Position numbers and translations under genes: made by a program
Shown here: positions 1 through 6,941 of the stretch, piece after piece
Position numbering within the stretch: the first letter of the stretch is position 1
Layout: each line of letters opens with the position of its first letter
Assembly: GCA_964412105.1 (NCBI GenBank)
Contig: CAYPNM010000061.1
Span: 1-15,448 of the forward strand
DNA length: 15,448 nt
Reading direction: 5' to 3'
Source of the DNA: JAKAGZ01 sp964412105
GTDB taxonomy: Bacteria > Bacteroidota > Ignavibacteria > Ignavibacteriales > Ignavibacteriaceae
The notes under the pieces: generated by a model
The model's input: only the letters and a program-made list of their open reading frames with translations
What the model was told of the DNA's origin: nothing
Database searches by the model: none

Positions 1-146
1 ATGTTCACTTTTTCTACATTAAAAAGCCCTCCAACTGGGATGAAGCAATCTACCGTCTGGATGAAAATAAAAAGATGAATTGTTCCTGCTTAGGGCATAT
101 GGAAGAGAGAGAAGCTGGAGAAGTTCTTAAGGCAATTGAAAATTAA
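1..146 (+). CDS. 3' end of an unrecognised gene (partial)
   Basis: An open frame enters from the left edge (codons in phase with position 3) and stops at TAA 144-146, giving about 47 residues. The tail contains KKPSNWDEAIYRLDEN, then a CSC pair (NCSCLGHMEEREAG), and ends in AIEN. I do not recognise the family. The charged, residue-balanced composition and the absence of stops make it look like a real C-terminus, but the piece is short and the start lies outside the window. It converges with the minus-strand gene at 294-782, and the hairpin between them has a T-tract only for the minus strand. Confidence 0.45.
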   Translation, partial: VHFFYIKKPSNWDEAIYRLDENKKMNCSCLGHMEEREAGEVLKAIEN

Positions 147-158
147 AAATTAGAAATT

Positions 159-189
159 AAAAAGCCCGTCAACGGTGGTGTTGATGGGC
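159..189 (-). terminator. Rho-independent terminator for the 294-782 gene
   Basis: The arms GCCCGTCAAC (164-173) and GTTGATGGGC (180-189) pair over 10 bp with one G-T wobble around a 6-base loop. Read on the minus strand the hairpin is followed directly by five T (the A-run 159-163) and then AT-rich DNA, the classic terminator form. On the plus strand no T-run follows, so it serves mainly the minus-strand gene. Confidence 0.65.
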
Positions 190-190
190 C

Positions 191-206
191 TGCCTGCCGT
201 CAGGCA
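191..206. repeat. Perfect small palindromic hairpin
   Basis: TGCCTG (191-196) and CAGGCA (201-206) are perfect inverted repeats around CCGT. It sits immediately next to the terminator hairpin at 164-189. Such GC-rich palindromes in an AT-rich intergenic region resemble dispersed intergenic (REP-like) elements; that identity is inference because only one copy is visible here. Confidence 0.4.
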
Positions 207-293
207 TGCTTCTAACCATTAATGTTCTACGGGCAGGGGAGATCCCGTTTAACATAGTTTGTTAAAATATTTTTCCAATATTTTGTTCTAACT

Positions 294-782
294 TTATGTC
301 TTTTCTTCGACAGGATACTCAATGAGCAGATAGTGTCCATACAATCTCAAAATTTTAGTTACCATTCCTATAGCTCTTTCAGGTTCCGAATAGACTTCGA
401 TTTCTGATAATCCCTCAATATAATTAAGCACCCGTTTACTAAAGGAAACAATTATTTCCAAATCTTCATTACCTAAATCTCCTTCTCTCATATATTTCGT
501 TTGCGATATGGCTTTATATAATTTCATATATACTTCCATCCGTTCCTGTCTTTTTACCATTATATCGTTATAATTTTTATCTCCCCAATTGGTTAGTATT
601 TCTGCACTACGATTATTCCAGAATTCCTCTACATATTTGCGTTCCATTGCCATATCAGCTGCTATCGCAACAAAAATGAAATGATAAAATATAATTTCTT
701 CTATTTCATTTTTCTTCCTCCAAAATCCTTCATATTCTTTTTTTATTATATCATAAACTTTTTCAAGTTTTTCATTTTCCAA
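294..782 (-). CDS. Hypothetical protein, 162 aa, TTG start
   Basis: A 162-residue, highly charged, predicted mostly helical protein with no signal peptide and no motif that I recognise. Its middle region (about residues 28-45, EIIFYHFIFVAIAADM) is hydrophobic but interrupted and reads as a buried helix more than a membrane segment. The start is set by the DNA: the preceding in-frame codon is a TAA stop, the first codon is TTG (782-780), and a GGAG ribosome binding site (794-791) lies 8 nt upstream. The first in-frame ATG would be residue 44, losing a quarter of the protein. It appears to be a stand-alone gene: a terminator hairpin follows at 159-189, and no partner gene lies on the same strand nearby. 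Confidence 0.6.
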   Translation of the reverse strand: MENEKLEKVYDIIKKEYEGFWRKKNEIEEIIFYHFIFVAIAADMAMERKYVEEFWNNRSAEILTNWGDKNYNDIMVKRQERMEVYMKLYKAISQTKYMREGDLGNEDLEIIVSFSKRVLNYIEGLSEIEVYSEPERAIGMVTKILRLYGHYLLIEYPVEEKT

Positions 783-1415
783 TTAAACTACTCCAGATTA
801 TTGGTTTGTAAAAATTTTTATTCGATAATTTTATTTAATTGAGATTTTAATATTTCCATTGCTTAATCTATTTCAGATTATAGCAATGTTATTCGTAGGC
901 CTTATCTTATAATATTAAAATTGAGATCACACAAGCCCCATTATTATATGAACTTTAGCAGCAACATTTAAAAATCAAGATATTATTTCCATTAAATTAT
1001 TACAACAAAAATCTACAAAAGGCAATTTTCCTCGACCAATAAACCCTACAACATAACGTAGGTTTCAGACCATTTTTCCGATTTTAGGCCCCATTTTTTT
1101 TAATCCACGACTCATTTATTGCGGCTTGGTTCCCGAGCTTGTTGAGGGACCATTTCATTTCGCAGCTTAATGATAGCAAAAAAAAAATAGCTTTATCTGA
1201 GAACATCATCTTTATGATGAACTTTTTTGAACGGATAAAAATAAAGAAGTAAACATAAAAAACGCAAAATAGTGCCGGACAACTTTATTGTAACCTTGTA
1301 TTTTATTAGTGATTTATCTAACGTAACATTAAATTATATACCACCTTGTGATCAAGATAAAAATATTATTTATTAAATTAAGTTAATTACAGAAACCAAT
1401 AAATTTATTGAGGTT
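783..1415. other. Intergenic region without a convincing gene
   Basis: About 630 bp, very AT-rich, separating the divergent genes at 294-782 and 1416-2276. I see no coding frame worth reporting. It holds several imperfect inverted repeats: 857-888 (ATTGCT...AGCAAT arms with a one-base bulge, in the upstream region of the minus-strand gene), 1041-1065 (AAACCCTAC / GTAGGTTT), 1128-1151 (separate entry) and 1204-1219 (CATCAT-CTTT-ATGATG followed by a short T-run). Promoters for both flanking genes must lie here, but I cannot place them reliably. Confidence 0.5.
1128..1151. repeat. REP-like imperfect palindrome
   Basis: GGTTCCCGAGC / TTGTTGAGGGACC forms an imperfect hairpin: GGTTCC pairs with GGGACC (one G-T wobble), and the centre CGAGCTTGTTGAG continues with mismatches. 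It looks like a degraded form of the palindromic GGTCCCTGAGCTTGTCGAAG-type intergenic repeat seen in many bacterial genomes. That resemblance is from memory; no second copy occurs in the window. Confidence 0.35.
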
Positions 1416-2276
1416 ATGATGTTGAATGATTCAAAAAAATCCCTGCCGAAAGTTGAAAATCCCGACAGCAGAACACCAAAAATATTGCCCGGCCAAAAAG
1501 CATTGGTTACGGGTGCAAACTCAGGCATTGGGAAAGGTGTAGCTAAGGAACTTGCAAAAGCCGGAGCGGACGTTGTTATCAATTATGTCGTTAATCCAGA
1601 TTCCGCAAACGAGCTGGTTGATGAGTTAAAAAAAGAAGGTGTGAATTCTTTTGCATTTAAAGCAGATGTAAGCAATGAAGATGAAGTTATTAAAATGTTC
1701 GAAGAAACCATAAAGCAATTCGGGACGGTTGATATACTGATCAACAATGCCGGATTACAAAGAGATTCAGCATTTGAAGAGATGACGCTAGAGCAGTGGA
1801 ACAAAGTTATTAGCGTTAACCTAACCGGACAATTCCTCTGTGCGCGCGAAGCCGTGAAAGAATTTAAAAGGAGAGGGGTGAAAAAAGAGATCTCCTGCTC
1901 GGCGGGAAAAATAATTCATATCAGCTCTGTGCATGAGGTTATTCCATGGGCGGGACACGCAAACTATGCCGCTTCCAAAGGGGGAGTGATGATGCTGATG
2001 AAAACAATAGCACAGGAAGTGGCGCCGTACAGGATCAGGGTTAACAGCATATGTCCCGGTGCGATCAGGACCCCTATCAATACCAAAGTTTGGGAAACTC
2101 CGGAAGCGTACGATAATTTAATGAAATTAATACCATACCGAAGAATAGGGGAGACAGACGATATAGGCAGGGTAGCGGCGTGGCTGGCTTCGGATCAGGC
2201 GGATTATATAAACGGTACCGGAATATTCGTCGATGGCGGGATGACGCTTTATCCTGGCTTCGCAACCGGCGGATGA
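1416..2276 (+). CDS. gdh: Glucose 1-dehydrogenase, SDR family
   Basis: Short-chain dehydrogenase that oxidises beta-D-glucose to glucono-1,5-lactone with NAD(P)+ in the cytoplasm. Visible motifs are the Rossmann glycine motif TGANSGIG (32-39), NNAG (110-113), catalytic Ser171 in ISSVHE, and Tyr184-x3-Lys188 in YAASKGG. The stretch SSVHEVIPW, the PGAIRTPIN loop (214-222) and the C-terminal DGGMTLYPGF closely match Bacillus-type glucose dehydrogenases, which is why I go beyond a generic SDR call. The length, 286 aa, is slightly above the roughly 260 of Bacillus enzymes because of an N-terminal extension of about 25 residues (DSRTPKILPGQ) and a small insert near 153-163. Two ATGs in tandem (1416, 1419) follow an AGG. 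The invertase starts 84 bp downstream, so glucose released from sucrose is a plausible substrate. A related sugar or polyol dehydrogenase cannot be excluded. Confidence 0.85.
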   Translation: MMLNDSKKSLPKVENPDSRTPKILPGQKALVTGANSGIGKGVAKELAKAGADVVINYVVNPDSANELVDELKKEGVNSFAFKADVSNEDEVIKMFEETIKQFGTVDILINNAGLQRDSAFEEMTLEQWNKVISVNLTGQFLCAREAVKEFKRRGVKKEISCSAGKIIHISSVHEVIPWAGHANYAASKGGVMMLMKTIAQEVAPYRIRVNSICPGAIRTPINTKVWETPEAYDNLMKLIPYRRIGETDDIGRVAAWLASDQADYINGTGIFVDGGMTLYPGFATGG

Positions 2277-2360
2277 TTAAATTCAAACCCAGGATGTCAT
2301 TAAATGGACCTCCATGGTTAGCCTAATTCAAAACTTCAATCAATCACAACAAGTAAAGAT

Positions 2361-3773
2361 ATGAACCAGGATAGTATGCTAGAAGAGGCATGGAAGCAGT
2401 TGGAAAATTCCATTGTCGAATACAAGAGAAAACCGATAGGTACTCTGGCGGCAAAAGACAAGTCTTCGAAATCATTGAACTACAACCAGATCTTTATGAG
2501 GGATTTCGCAGTTTCTGCTTTTGCCTTTCTTATGAACGGGGATTATGAGATCGTAAAAAATTTTCTTGAAATAACTATGAAGCTTCAGAGCAAAGAAAGC
2601 GAGATGGACTGTTTTCTGCCTGCCAGGGGAACCATGCCTGCCAGTTTTAAGATCGATCGTAGTTCTGAGGGAGAAACGCTCATTCCAGATTTCGGGGAGA
2701 AAGCTATTGCCAGAGTTGCCCCAGTAGATTCGGTTTTCTGGTGGCTTTATATTCTCAGGGCTTACGTGAAGAAGACCGATGATTGGGAATTCGCACAAAG
2801 CAACGACTGCCAGCAGGCGATAAAAATGATATTGGAACTATCTCTGATCAACAGGTTCGATATGTTCCCCACATTGCTCGTACCCGAAGGATCGTTCATG
2901 ATAGACAGGCGTATGGGGGTTTACGGCTATCCGCTTGAAATACAGGGTCTTTTCTACACCGCACTTCTTTCGGCGAAGGAACTGCTCACAGATAACAAAG
3001 AGAATAAAATTTATTTTGACAACATAGATAAAAGACTGGGCCATCTGGTCTATCATATCAGAAAATATTTTTGGCTAAACTTTGAGAAACTGAATCAAAT
3101 ATACCGATACAAAATAGAAGAGTATAAAGAGAATGCGTTGAATCAATTTAATATATTTCCAGAATCAATCCCCTCATGGGTGCTGAACTGGCTTTCCGAT
3201 GATGACGGGTATTTCGCAGGCGACGTCGGTCCCTCCAGAATGGATTTCAGATTCTTTTCAGCGGGAAATCTGTTGATGATCATTAATTCACTGGCCGATA
3301 GGGGACAATCAAATGCGATCTTAAAATTGTTATTCAACAGGGAAAATGAACTTATAGGGGAAATGCCAATGAAGGTTTGTTACCCCGCACTTACCGGGCG
3401 GGATTGGGAACTTATTACCGGGCACGATCCAAAGAACGAGCCGTGGTCTTATCATAACGGAGGCAGCTGGCCGTTTTTAATATGGTATCTTGCTGCGGCT
3501 TCGATAAAAACAGGCGCAACGGAACATTTAAGCAAATTAATAAAAATGATGGAGCGGAGGCTTTCGAGAGATAACTATCCGGAATATTACGACGGGGTGC
3601 ACAGCAGACTTGTGGGCAAAGAAGCACGCAGCAGACAGACCTGGTCGATTGCCGGGTATATTATAGCTAAAACCTTAATGAGTGAACCTGATAAATTGAA
3701 AATACTTGTGTTCGAGGAATCACCCGAAATTCTAACCAGAGCGGAAAGCAGCAAACATGATCTAGATTATTGA
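2361..3773 (+). CDS. Neutral/alkaline invertase (GH100)
   Basis: A 470-residue cytoplasmic-type glycoside hydrolase of family 100, hydrolysing sucrose to glucose and fructose. The family blocks are clear in order: SLNYNQIFMRDFAVSAFAF (38-56), DRRMGVYGYPLEIQG (182-196), and HDPKNEPWSYHNGGSWPF (355-372). The likely catalytic pair is Asp182 in the DRRMG block and Glu360 in NEPW; the assignment follows my memory of cyanobacterial InvA, where an Asp/Glu pair sits in these blocks. There is no signal peptide, as expected for this (alpha/alpha)6-barrel family. The length matches bacterial and cyanobacterial members. It follows the glucose dehydrogenase on the same strand, and together they would turn sucrose into fructose and gluconolactone. 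GH100 is common in plants and cyanobacteria and rarer elsewhere, so a transferred origin is possible. Confidence 0.9.
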   Translation: MNQDSMLEEAWKQLENSIVEYKRKPIGTLAAKDKSSKSLNYNQIFMRDFAVSAFAFLMNGDYEIVKNFLEITMKLQSKESEMDCFLPARGTMPASFKIDRSSEGETLIPDFGEKAIARVAPVDSVFWWLYILRAYVKKTDDWEFAQSNDCQQAIKMILELSLINRFDMFPTLLVPEGSFMIDRRMGVYGYPLEIQGLFYTALLSAKELLTDNKENKIYFDNIDKRLGHLVYHIRKYFWLNFEKLNQIYRYKIEEYKENALNQFNIFPESIPSWVLNWLSDDDGYFAGDVGPSRMDFRFFSAGNLLMIINSLADRGQSNAILKLLFNRENELIGEMPMKVCYPALTGRDWELITGHDPKNEPWSYHNGGSWPFLIWYLAAASIKTGATEHLSKLIKMMERRLSRDNYPEYYDGVHSRLVGKEARSRQTWSIAGYIIAKTLMSEPDKLKILVFEESPEILTRAESSKHDLDY

Positions 3774-3887
3774 TCCTTCATTCAAGGGCCAAGCAATCTA
3801 AAAAAATTCATTCCACGTAAGATGTTTGCAAAGCCAATGTAATTTATCGTGCTTTATTAACGTGATATAATTGGCTAATTTATATAT

Positions 3888-4586
3888 ATGAAACTTCAGG
3901 GTAATTTTAAAAAAGAGACATTACTTAATGTCCCTCTTTTCTCCGAGATGGATAATTCACACCTGAGTGAGATTTCTAAAATAAGTAGAATCGAACAGTT
4001 CAAAAAAAACCAACACATATTTCTGGAAAATGATCCTTACAGGGGGTTCTATATTGTACTTAAGGGAAGCATTAAGGTTTACCGCATTTCATCTGAAGCT
4101 AAGGAATATATTCTTCATCTCAGGAAACCTCTACAGTCTTTTGCCGACGTTCCCCTTTTCGAAGTGGGAGGCAATTATCCCGCAAATGCTATTGCACTTG
4201 AAGACTGTGTTTTGCTTTTTATACCAAAGGAAGAGTTTACTGAGCTTATAAGAAGGAATCCCTCTATTGCTTTAAGAATGCTTGCGGGTTTTGCCAGGCG
4301 GATGAGAGATATGGCAAATAAAATGGAAGAAATTACTACTAAGGAAGTTTCAAGTAGACTGGCCAGGTATATACTAAGTGAAACCGAAAAGAACGGATCC
4401 GTAAAGCTAAAAGAACCTTTTCTTCGATTAACCATGTCTAAAGCAAATGTAGCGACTTACCTTGGGACAATTACAGAAACTCTCTCCCGCACATTCAAGA
4501 AATTGCAGGATGATAATATTATAGTTGTTACCGGGAAAAAGATTTTTGTAAAAGACCTCAAAAAGCTAAAGCAGCTCGCCAGATAA
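3888..4586 (+). CDS. Crp/Fnr-family transcription regulator
   Basis: A 232-residue regulator: N-terminal cyclic-nucleotide-binding-type beta barrel (about 12-125, with FYIVLKGSIKVYR at 54-66), a long dimerisation helix (about 126-148) and a C-terminal winged helix (about 153-225). The recognition helix is TITETLSRTFKKL (194-206); Glu197, Ser200 and Arg201 form the E-x-x-S-R pattern that in FNR reads TTGA half-sites. The N-terminus has no cysteine cluster, so it is not an oxygen-sensing [4Fe-4S] FNR; the nearest functional type is DNR/NnrR-like, responding to NO or nitrite, which is inference from the nirK neighbour. No Shine-Dalgarno precedes the ATG. It lies just upstream of the palindrome at 4675-4686 and the denitrification array, which it probably controls. 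Confidence 0.85.
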   Translation: MKLQGNFKKETLLNVPLFSEMDNSHLSEISKISRIEQFKKNQHIFLENDPYRGFYIVLKGSIKVYRISSEAKEYILHLRKPLQSFADVPLFEVGGNYPANAIALEDCVLLFIPKEEFTELIRRNPSIALRMLAGFARRMRDMANKMEEITTKEVSSRLARYILSETEKNGSVKLKEPFLRLTMSKANVATYLGTITETLSRTFKKLQDDNIIVVTGKKIFVKDLKKLKQLAR

Positions 4587-4637
4587 AATTTACAGCCCCG
4601 TACCCTGATTCTGCCGTATTTATCCATAATTCCTGTA

Positions 4638-4661
4638 TAATCAGATAAATATATCTGATTA
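4638..4661. promoter_or_regulatory. 10-bp inverted repeat, operator or weak terminator
   Basis: TAATCAGATA (4638-4647) and TATCTGATTA (4652-4661) are perfect inverted arms around AATA. It lies 52 bp after the regulator gene and 13 bp before the FNR-type palindrome. It may be an AT-rich terminator of the regulator gene (but there is no real T-run) or a binding site for another regulator. Function unknown. Confidence 0.4.
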
Positions 4662-4674
4662 ATCGGCTTTTCTC

Positions 4675-4686
4675 TGACTTAAGTCA
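4675..4686. promoter_or_regulatory. Predicted FNR/DNR-type binding site upstream of nirK
   Basis: TGACTTAAGTCA is a perfect 12-bp palindrome with TGA-N6-TCA spacing, the spacing of FNR/DNR sites (TTGAT-N4-ATCAA); the flanks are C on the left and A on the right. The adjacent regulator carries the E-x-x-S-R recognition residues that read TTGA half-sites. If it activates from about -41.5, transcription would start near 4722, inside the gap. Site identity is inferred from the match and context. Confidence 0.6.
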
Positions 4687-4720
4687 AGGATTAAAAAACA
4701 CTCCATTTTTAGTTTTCTGT

Positions 4721-4820
4721 NNNNNNNNNNNNNNNNNNNNNNNNNNNNNNNNNNNNNNNNNNNNNNNNNNNNNNNNNNNNNNNNNNNNNNNNNNNNNNNN
4801 NNNNNNNNNNNNNNNNNNNN
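4721..4820. other. Assembly gap (100 N)
   Basis: Exactly 100 N, the usual placeholder for a scaffold gap of unknown length. It removes the core promoter, start codon, signal peptide and N-terminal part of nirK, and could hide further genes. The join between the regulator side and the nirK side therefore rests on scaffolding, not on read sequence. Confidence 0.98.
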
Positions 4821-6089
4821 GAAGCTGAACAGGTTATAGGCCGTCTAGCAGACGGAGTTCAATATCCGTTCTGGACATTCGGCGGTAGGGTCCCTGGAAA
4901 ATTTATTCGTGTGAGAGAGGGTGATCTTGTAGAATTTCATCTTCACAATAGCCCGACAAGCACTATGCCTCACAGCATTGATCTGCATGCAGTGCTCGGA
5001 CCTGGTGGAGGTGCAGTTGCCTCTCAAACATTACCAGGACATACATCTGTTTTTACATTCAGAGCAATGCATGCAGGCTTATATGTTTACCACTGCGCCA
5101 CCCAGCCTGTGCCGATGCATATTGCAAACGGTATGTATGGTTTAATTCTGGTACAACCAAAGGACGGATTGCCGCCAGCTGATAAAGAATTCTATGTTAT
5201 GCAGAGTGAATTTTATACTACTGGCAATTACGGAGATCCTGGTCTGCAGCAGTTTTCAATGGATAAGGCTCTTGCTGAAAATCCGACCTATGTTGTATTC
5301 AACGGTTCCGTGGGTGCTCTTACAAATTCAAATGCTCTACAGGCAAATGTAGGTGACAGGATAAGATTATTTGTCGGAAATATTGGTCCTAATAAAGTTT
5401 CATCCTTCCATATCATAGGTCAGATATTTGATAAAGTGTATGATTACGGCGGAGCCAATGTTACGCAAAGGAATGTGCAAACTGTTTTAATACCAGCTGG
5501 AGGTGCGGTGATTGTGGAGTTTACAGCTAAAGTTCCCGGTACTTATCTCCTGGTTGACCATTCTATCTTCCGCGCATTTAATAAAGGCGCACTCGGAATG
5601 CTCAAAGTATCGGGAGAAAAAAATACCGACATCTTCTCAGGAAAGCAGGCAGATGAACTTTTTACCGGCTCTCAGCAGGAAACTCACAGTGGTCCCATAG
5701 ACGAAAATAACAGCATCACACCTCTTGATAACAATACTCCGGCATCCAATGGAAATGGTATCCAGGCAATTATTGATAAAGGACACGAGGTATTCTCAAG
5801 AACATGCATTGCCTGCCACCAGGTTAATGCTCAAGGTCTTCCCGGCATTTTCCCTCCCCTAGCTGGTTCTGATTTCCTTAATGCCGATAAAGATAGAGCA
5901 ATAGAAATAGTCCTTCATGGTAAAAAAGGCCCGGTTACAGTTAACGGAAAGTCGTTCAATAATATTATGCCGCCTCAAAATTTATCAGACGATGAAATTG
6001 CCGCCGTATTGACATATGTCTATAACTCTTTCGGCAACTCAAAGAAAATCGTTAAACCTGAAGAAGTAACTAAAGTCAGGAATAAATAA
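4821..6089 (+). CDS. nirK: Copper nitrite reductase NirK fused to cytochrome c (5' partial)
   Basis: Reduces nitrite to NO in the periplasm. The open frame runs from the gap edge, 422 residues; a GTG at 4911 is internal, not the start. Counting from 4821, type 1 copper ligands are His51, Cys92, His100 and Met105; type 2 ligands are His56, His91 and His247; the catalytic pair is Asp54 and His197. The spacing in YHCATQPVPMHIANGM is that of AniA-like class II enzymes. After two cupredoxin domains comes a Ser/Asn-rich linker (about 270-312) and a cytochrome c domain with CIACH (329-333, bases 5805-5819) and a likely Met383 ligand in IMPP. Such three-domain enzymes are known (Ralstonia pickettii type); the tethered heme feeds the type 1 copper. 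The missing N-terminus, with the export signal, lies in the gap. The nirV-like gene follows 16 bp later. Confidence 0.95.
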   Translation, partial: EAEQVIGRLADGVQYPFWTFGGRVPGKFIRVREGDLVEFHLHNSPTSTMPHSIDLHAVLGPGGGAVASQTLPGHTSVFTFRAMHAGLYVYHCATQPVPMHIANGMYGLILVQPKDGLPPADKEFYVMQSEFYTTGNYGDPGLQQFSMDKALAENPTYVVFNGSVGALTNSNALQANVGDRIRLFVGNIGPNKVSSFHIIGQIFDKVYDYGGANVTQRNVQTVLIPAGGAVIVEFTAKVPGTYLLVDHSIFRAFNKGALGMLKVSGEKNTDIFSGKQADELFTGSQQETHSGPIDENNSITPLDNNTPASNGNGIQAIIDKGHEVFSRTCIACHQVNAQGLPGIFPPLAGSDFLNADKDRAIEIVLHGKKGPVTVNGKSFNNIMPPQNLSDDEIAAVLTYVYNSFGNSKKIVKPEEVTKVRNK

Positions 6090-6105
6090 TTACAAAAGCA
6101 ATACT

Positions 6106-6924
6106 ATGGGAATGATTGAGAAATACATTAATCGGGTTTGCAGATTTGCTATTGGTATAACTTTAATAACAGCTGTATTGAATTCCTGCACAGTAACTCT
6201 TGCTGCTTCAAATCACAAGAAAACGCACAGATCCGCCGAATCCGATATGGTACTTATTAAAGGAAATTTTAATACGCCCCTTTTTAAGAAGCCGGGTGAA
6301 AAATCAAGTCAGTATGTCAAATCATTTTATATCGATGTTCATGCTGTTACCAATGAACAATTTCTGAAATTTGTTAAAGCAAACCCGGAATGGCGCCGAT
6401 CTAATGTTAAGAGAATTTTTGCCGATAAAAATTATCTCAAAAAATGGCAGGATGATCTTATTCCCGGTGAAAAAGTTAATCCTCTATCTCCAGTCGTAAA
6501 TGTTTCCTGGTTTGCTGCCAACGCATATTGCAAGTGGGTTAATAAAAGATTGCTGACTGTGGCCGAATGGGAACTGGCATCTTCCGGGAATTTCTTGCCC
6601 GGCAGCAAATCAATCATTAATACTAACGATAAACTAATCAAATGGTATTCCCGTGGAATGCCAAATCAGATAAACAGTATAATGTCAACGGGAAGAAACT
6701 CATTCGGAGTTTACGATATGTTCGGGCTTGTTAGGGAATGGACTTACGATTTTAGCGATATGAATATCAATGGTGTTGCTATTTGCGGTGCAGGTTCATC
6801 AGGCGCAACAGAACTCACTAACTACCCAGCATTTTTAAGATATGGGTTTAGAAGCAGCTTAAATGCACGTTCTACTCTTCCGAATCTCGGTTTCAGATGT
6901 GCTAGGGATTTAACTCAAAATTAA
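6106..6924 (+). CDS. nirV: NirV-like protein (formylglycine-generating-enzyme fold)
   Basis: A 272-residue exported protein of the SUMF1/FGE-sulfatase family. An N-terminal hydrophobic stretch (13-27) ends in LNSC, so Cys28 may be a lipoprotein attachment site, though Asn at -2 is not ideal. Family blocks are VVNVSWFAANAYCKWVNKR (130-148), AEWELAS (153-159), NSFGVYDMFGLVREW (198-212) and LGFRCAR (261-267). The catalytic cysteine pair of true formylglycine-generating enzymes is absent: the matching region reads YGFRSSLNARS. So it is unlikely to make formylglycine. NirV, a protein of this fold, is co-transcribed with nirK in several denitrifiers and has no settled function; position 16 bp after nirK supports that name. 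ATG 6106 and ATG 6112 are both possible starts; neither has a good ribosome binding site. Confidence 0.8.
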   Translation: MGMIEKYINRVCRFAIGITLITAVLNSCTVTLAASNHKKTHRSAESDMVLIKGNFNTPLFKKPGEKSSQYVKSFYIDVHAVTNEQFLKFVKANPEWRRSNVKRIFADKNYLKKWQDDLIPGEKVNPLSPVVNVSWFAANAYCKWVNKRLLTVAEWELASSGNFLPGSKSIINTNDKLIKWYSRGMPNQINSIMSTGRNSFGVYDMFGLVREWTYDFSDMNINGVAICGAGSSGATELTNYPAFLRYGFRSSLNARSTLPNLGFRCARDLTQN

Positions 6925-6941
6925 CTGACGAGGTGTCAATC

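Noticed and set aside
1348..1358. TTGTGATCAA as an FNR-type site upstream of the glucose dehydrogenase
   Set aside because: The half-site spacing is too short for the TTGA-N6-TCAA arrangement; a chance match in AT-rich DNA.
1373..1582. Minus-strand open frame opposite the glucose dehydrogenase start
   Set aside because: Antisense shadow of a well-supported SDR gene; no ribosome binding site and no recognisable motif.
3832..3875. AGCCAAT / ATTGGCT inverted repeat before the Crp/Fnr gene
   Set aside because: The arms are 7 bp with a 30-base spacer in AT-rich DNA; too weak to call an operator or hairpin.
4911..4913. GTG at 4911 as the nirK start
   Set aside because: The frame is open back to the gap and encodes conserved NirK residues (YPFWTFGG, VPGKFIRV) before it.
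6106..6924. Calling the SUMF1-fold protein an active sulfatase-maturing enzyme
   Set aside because: The catalytic cysteine pair is missing and no sulfatase gene is nearby.
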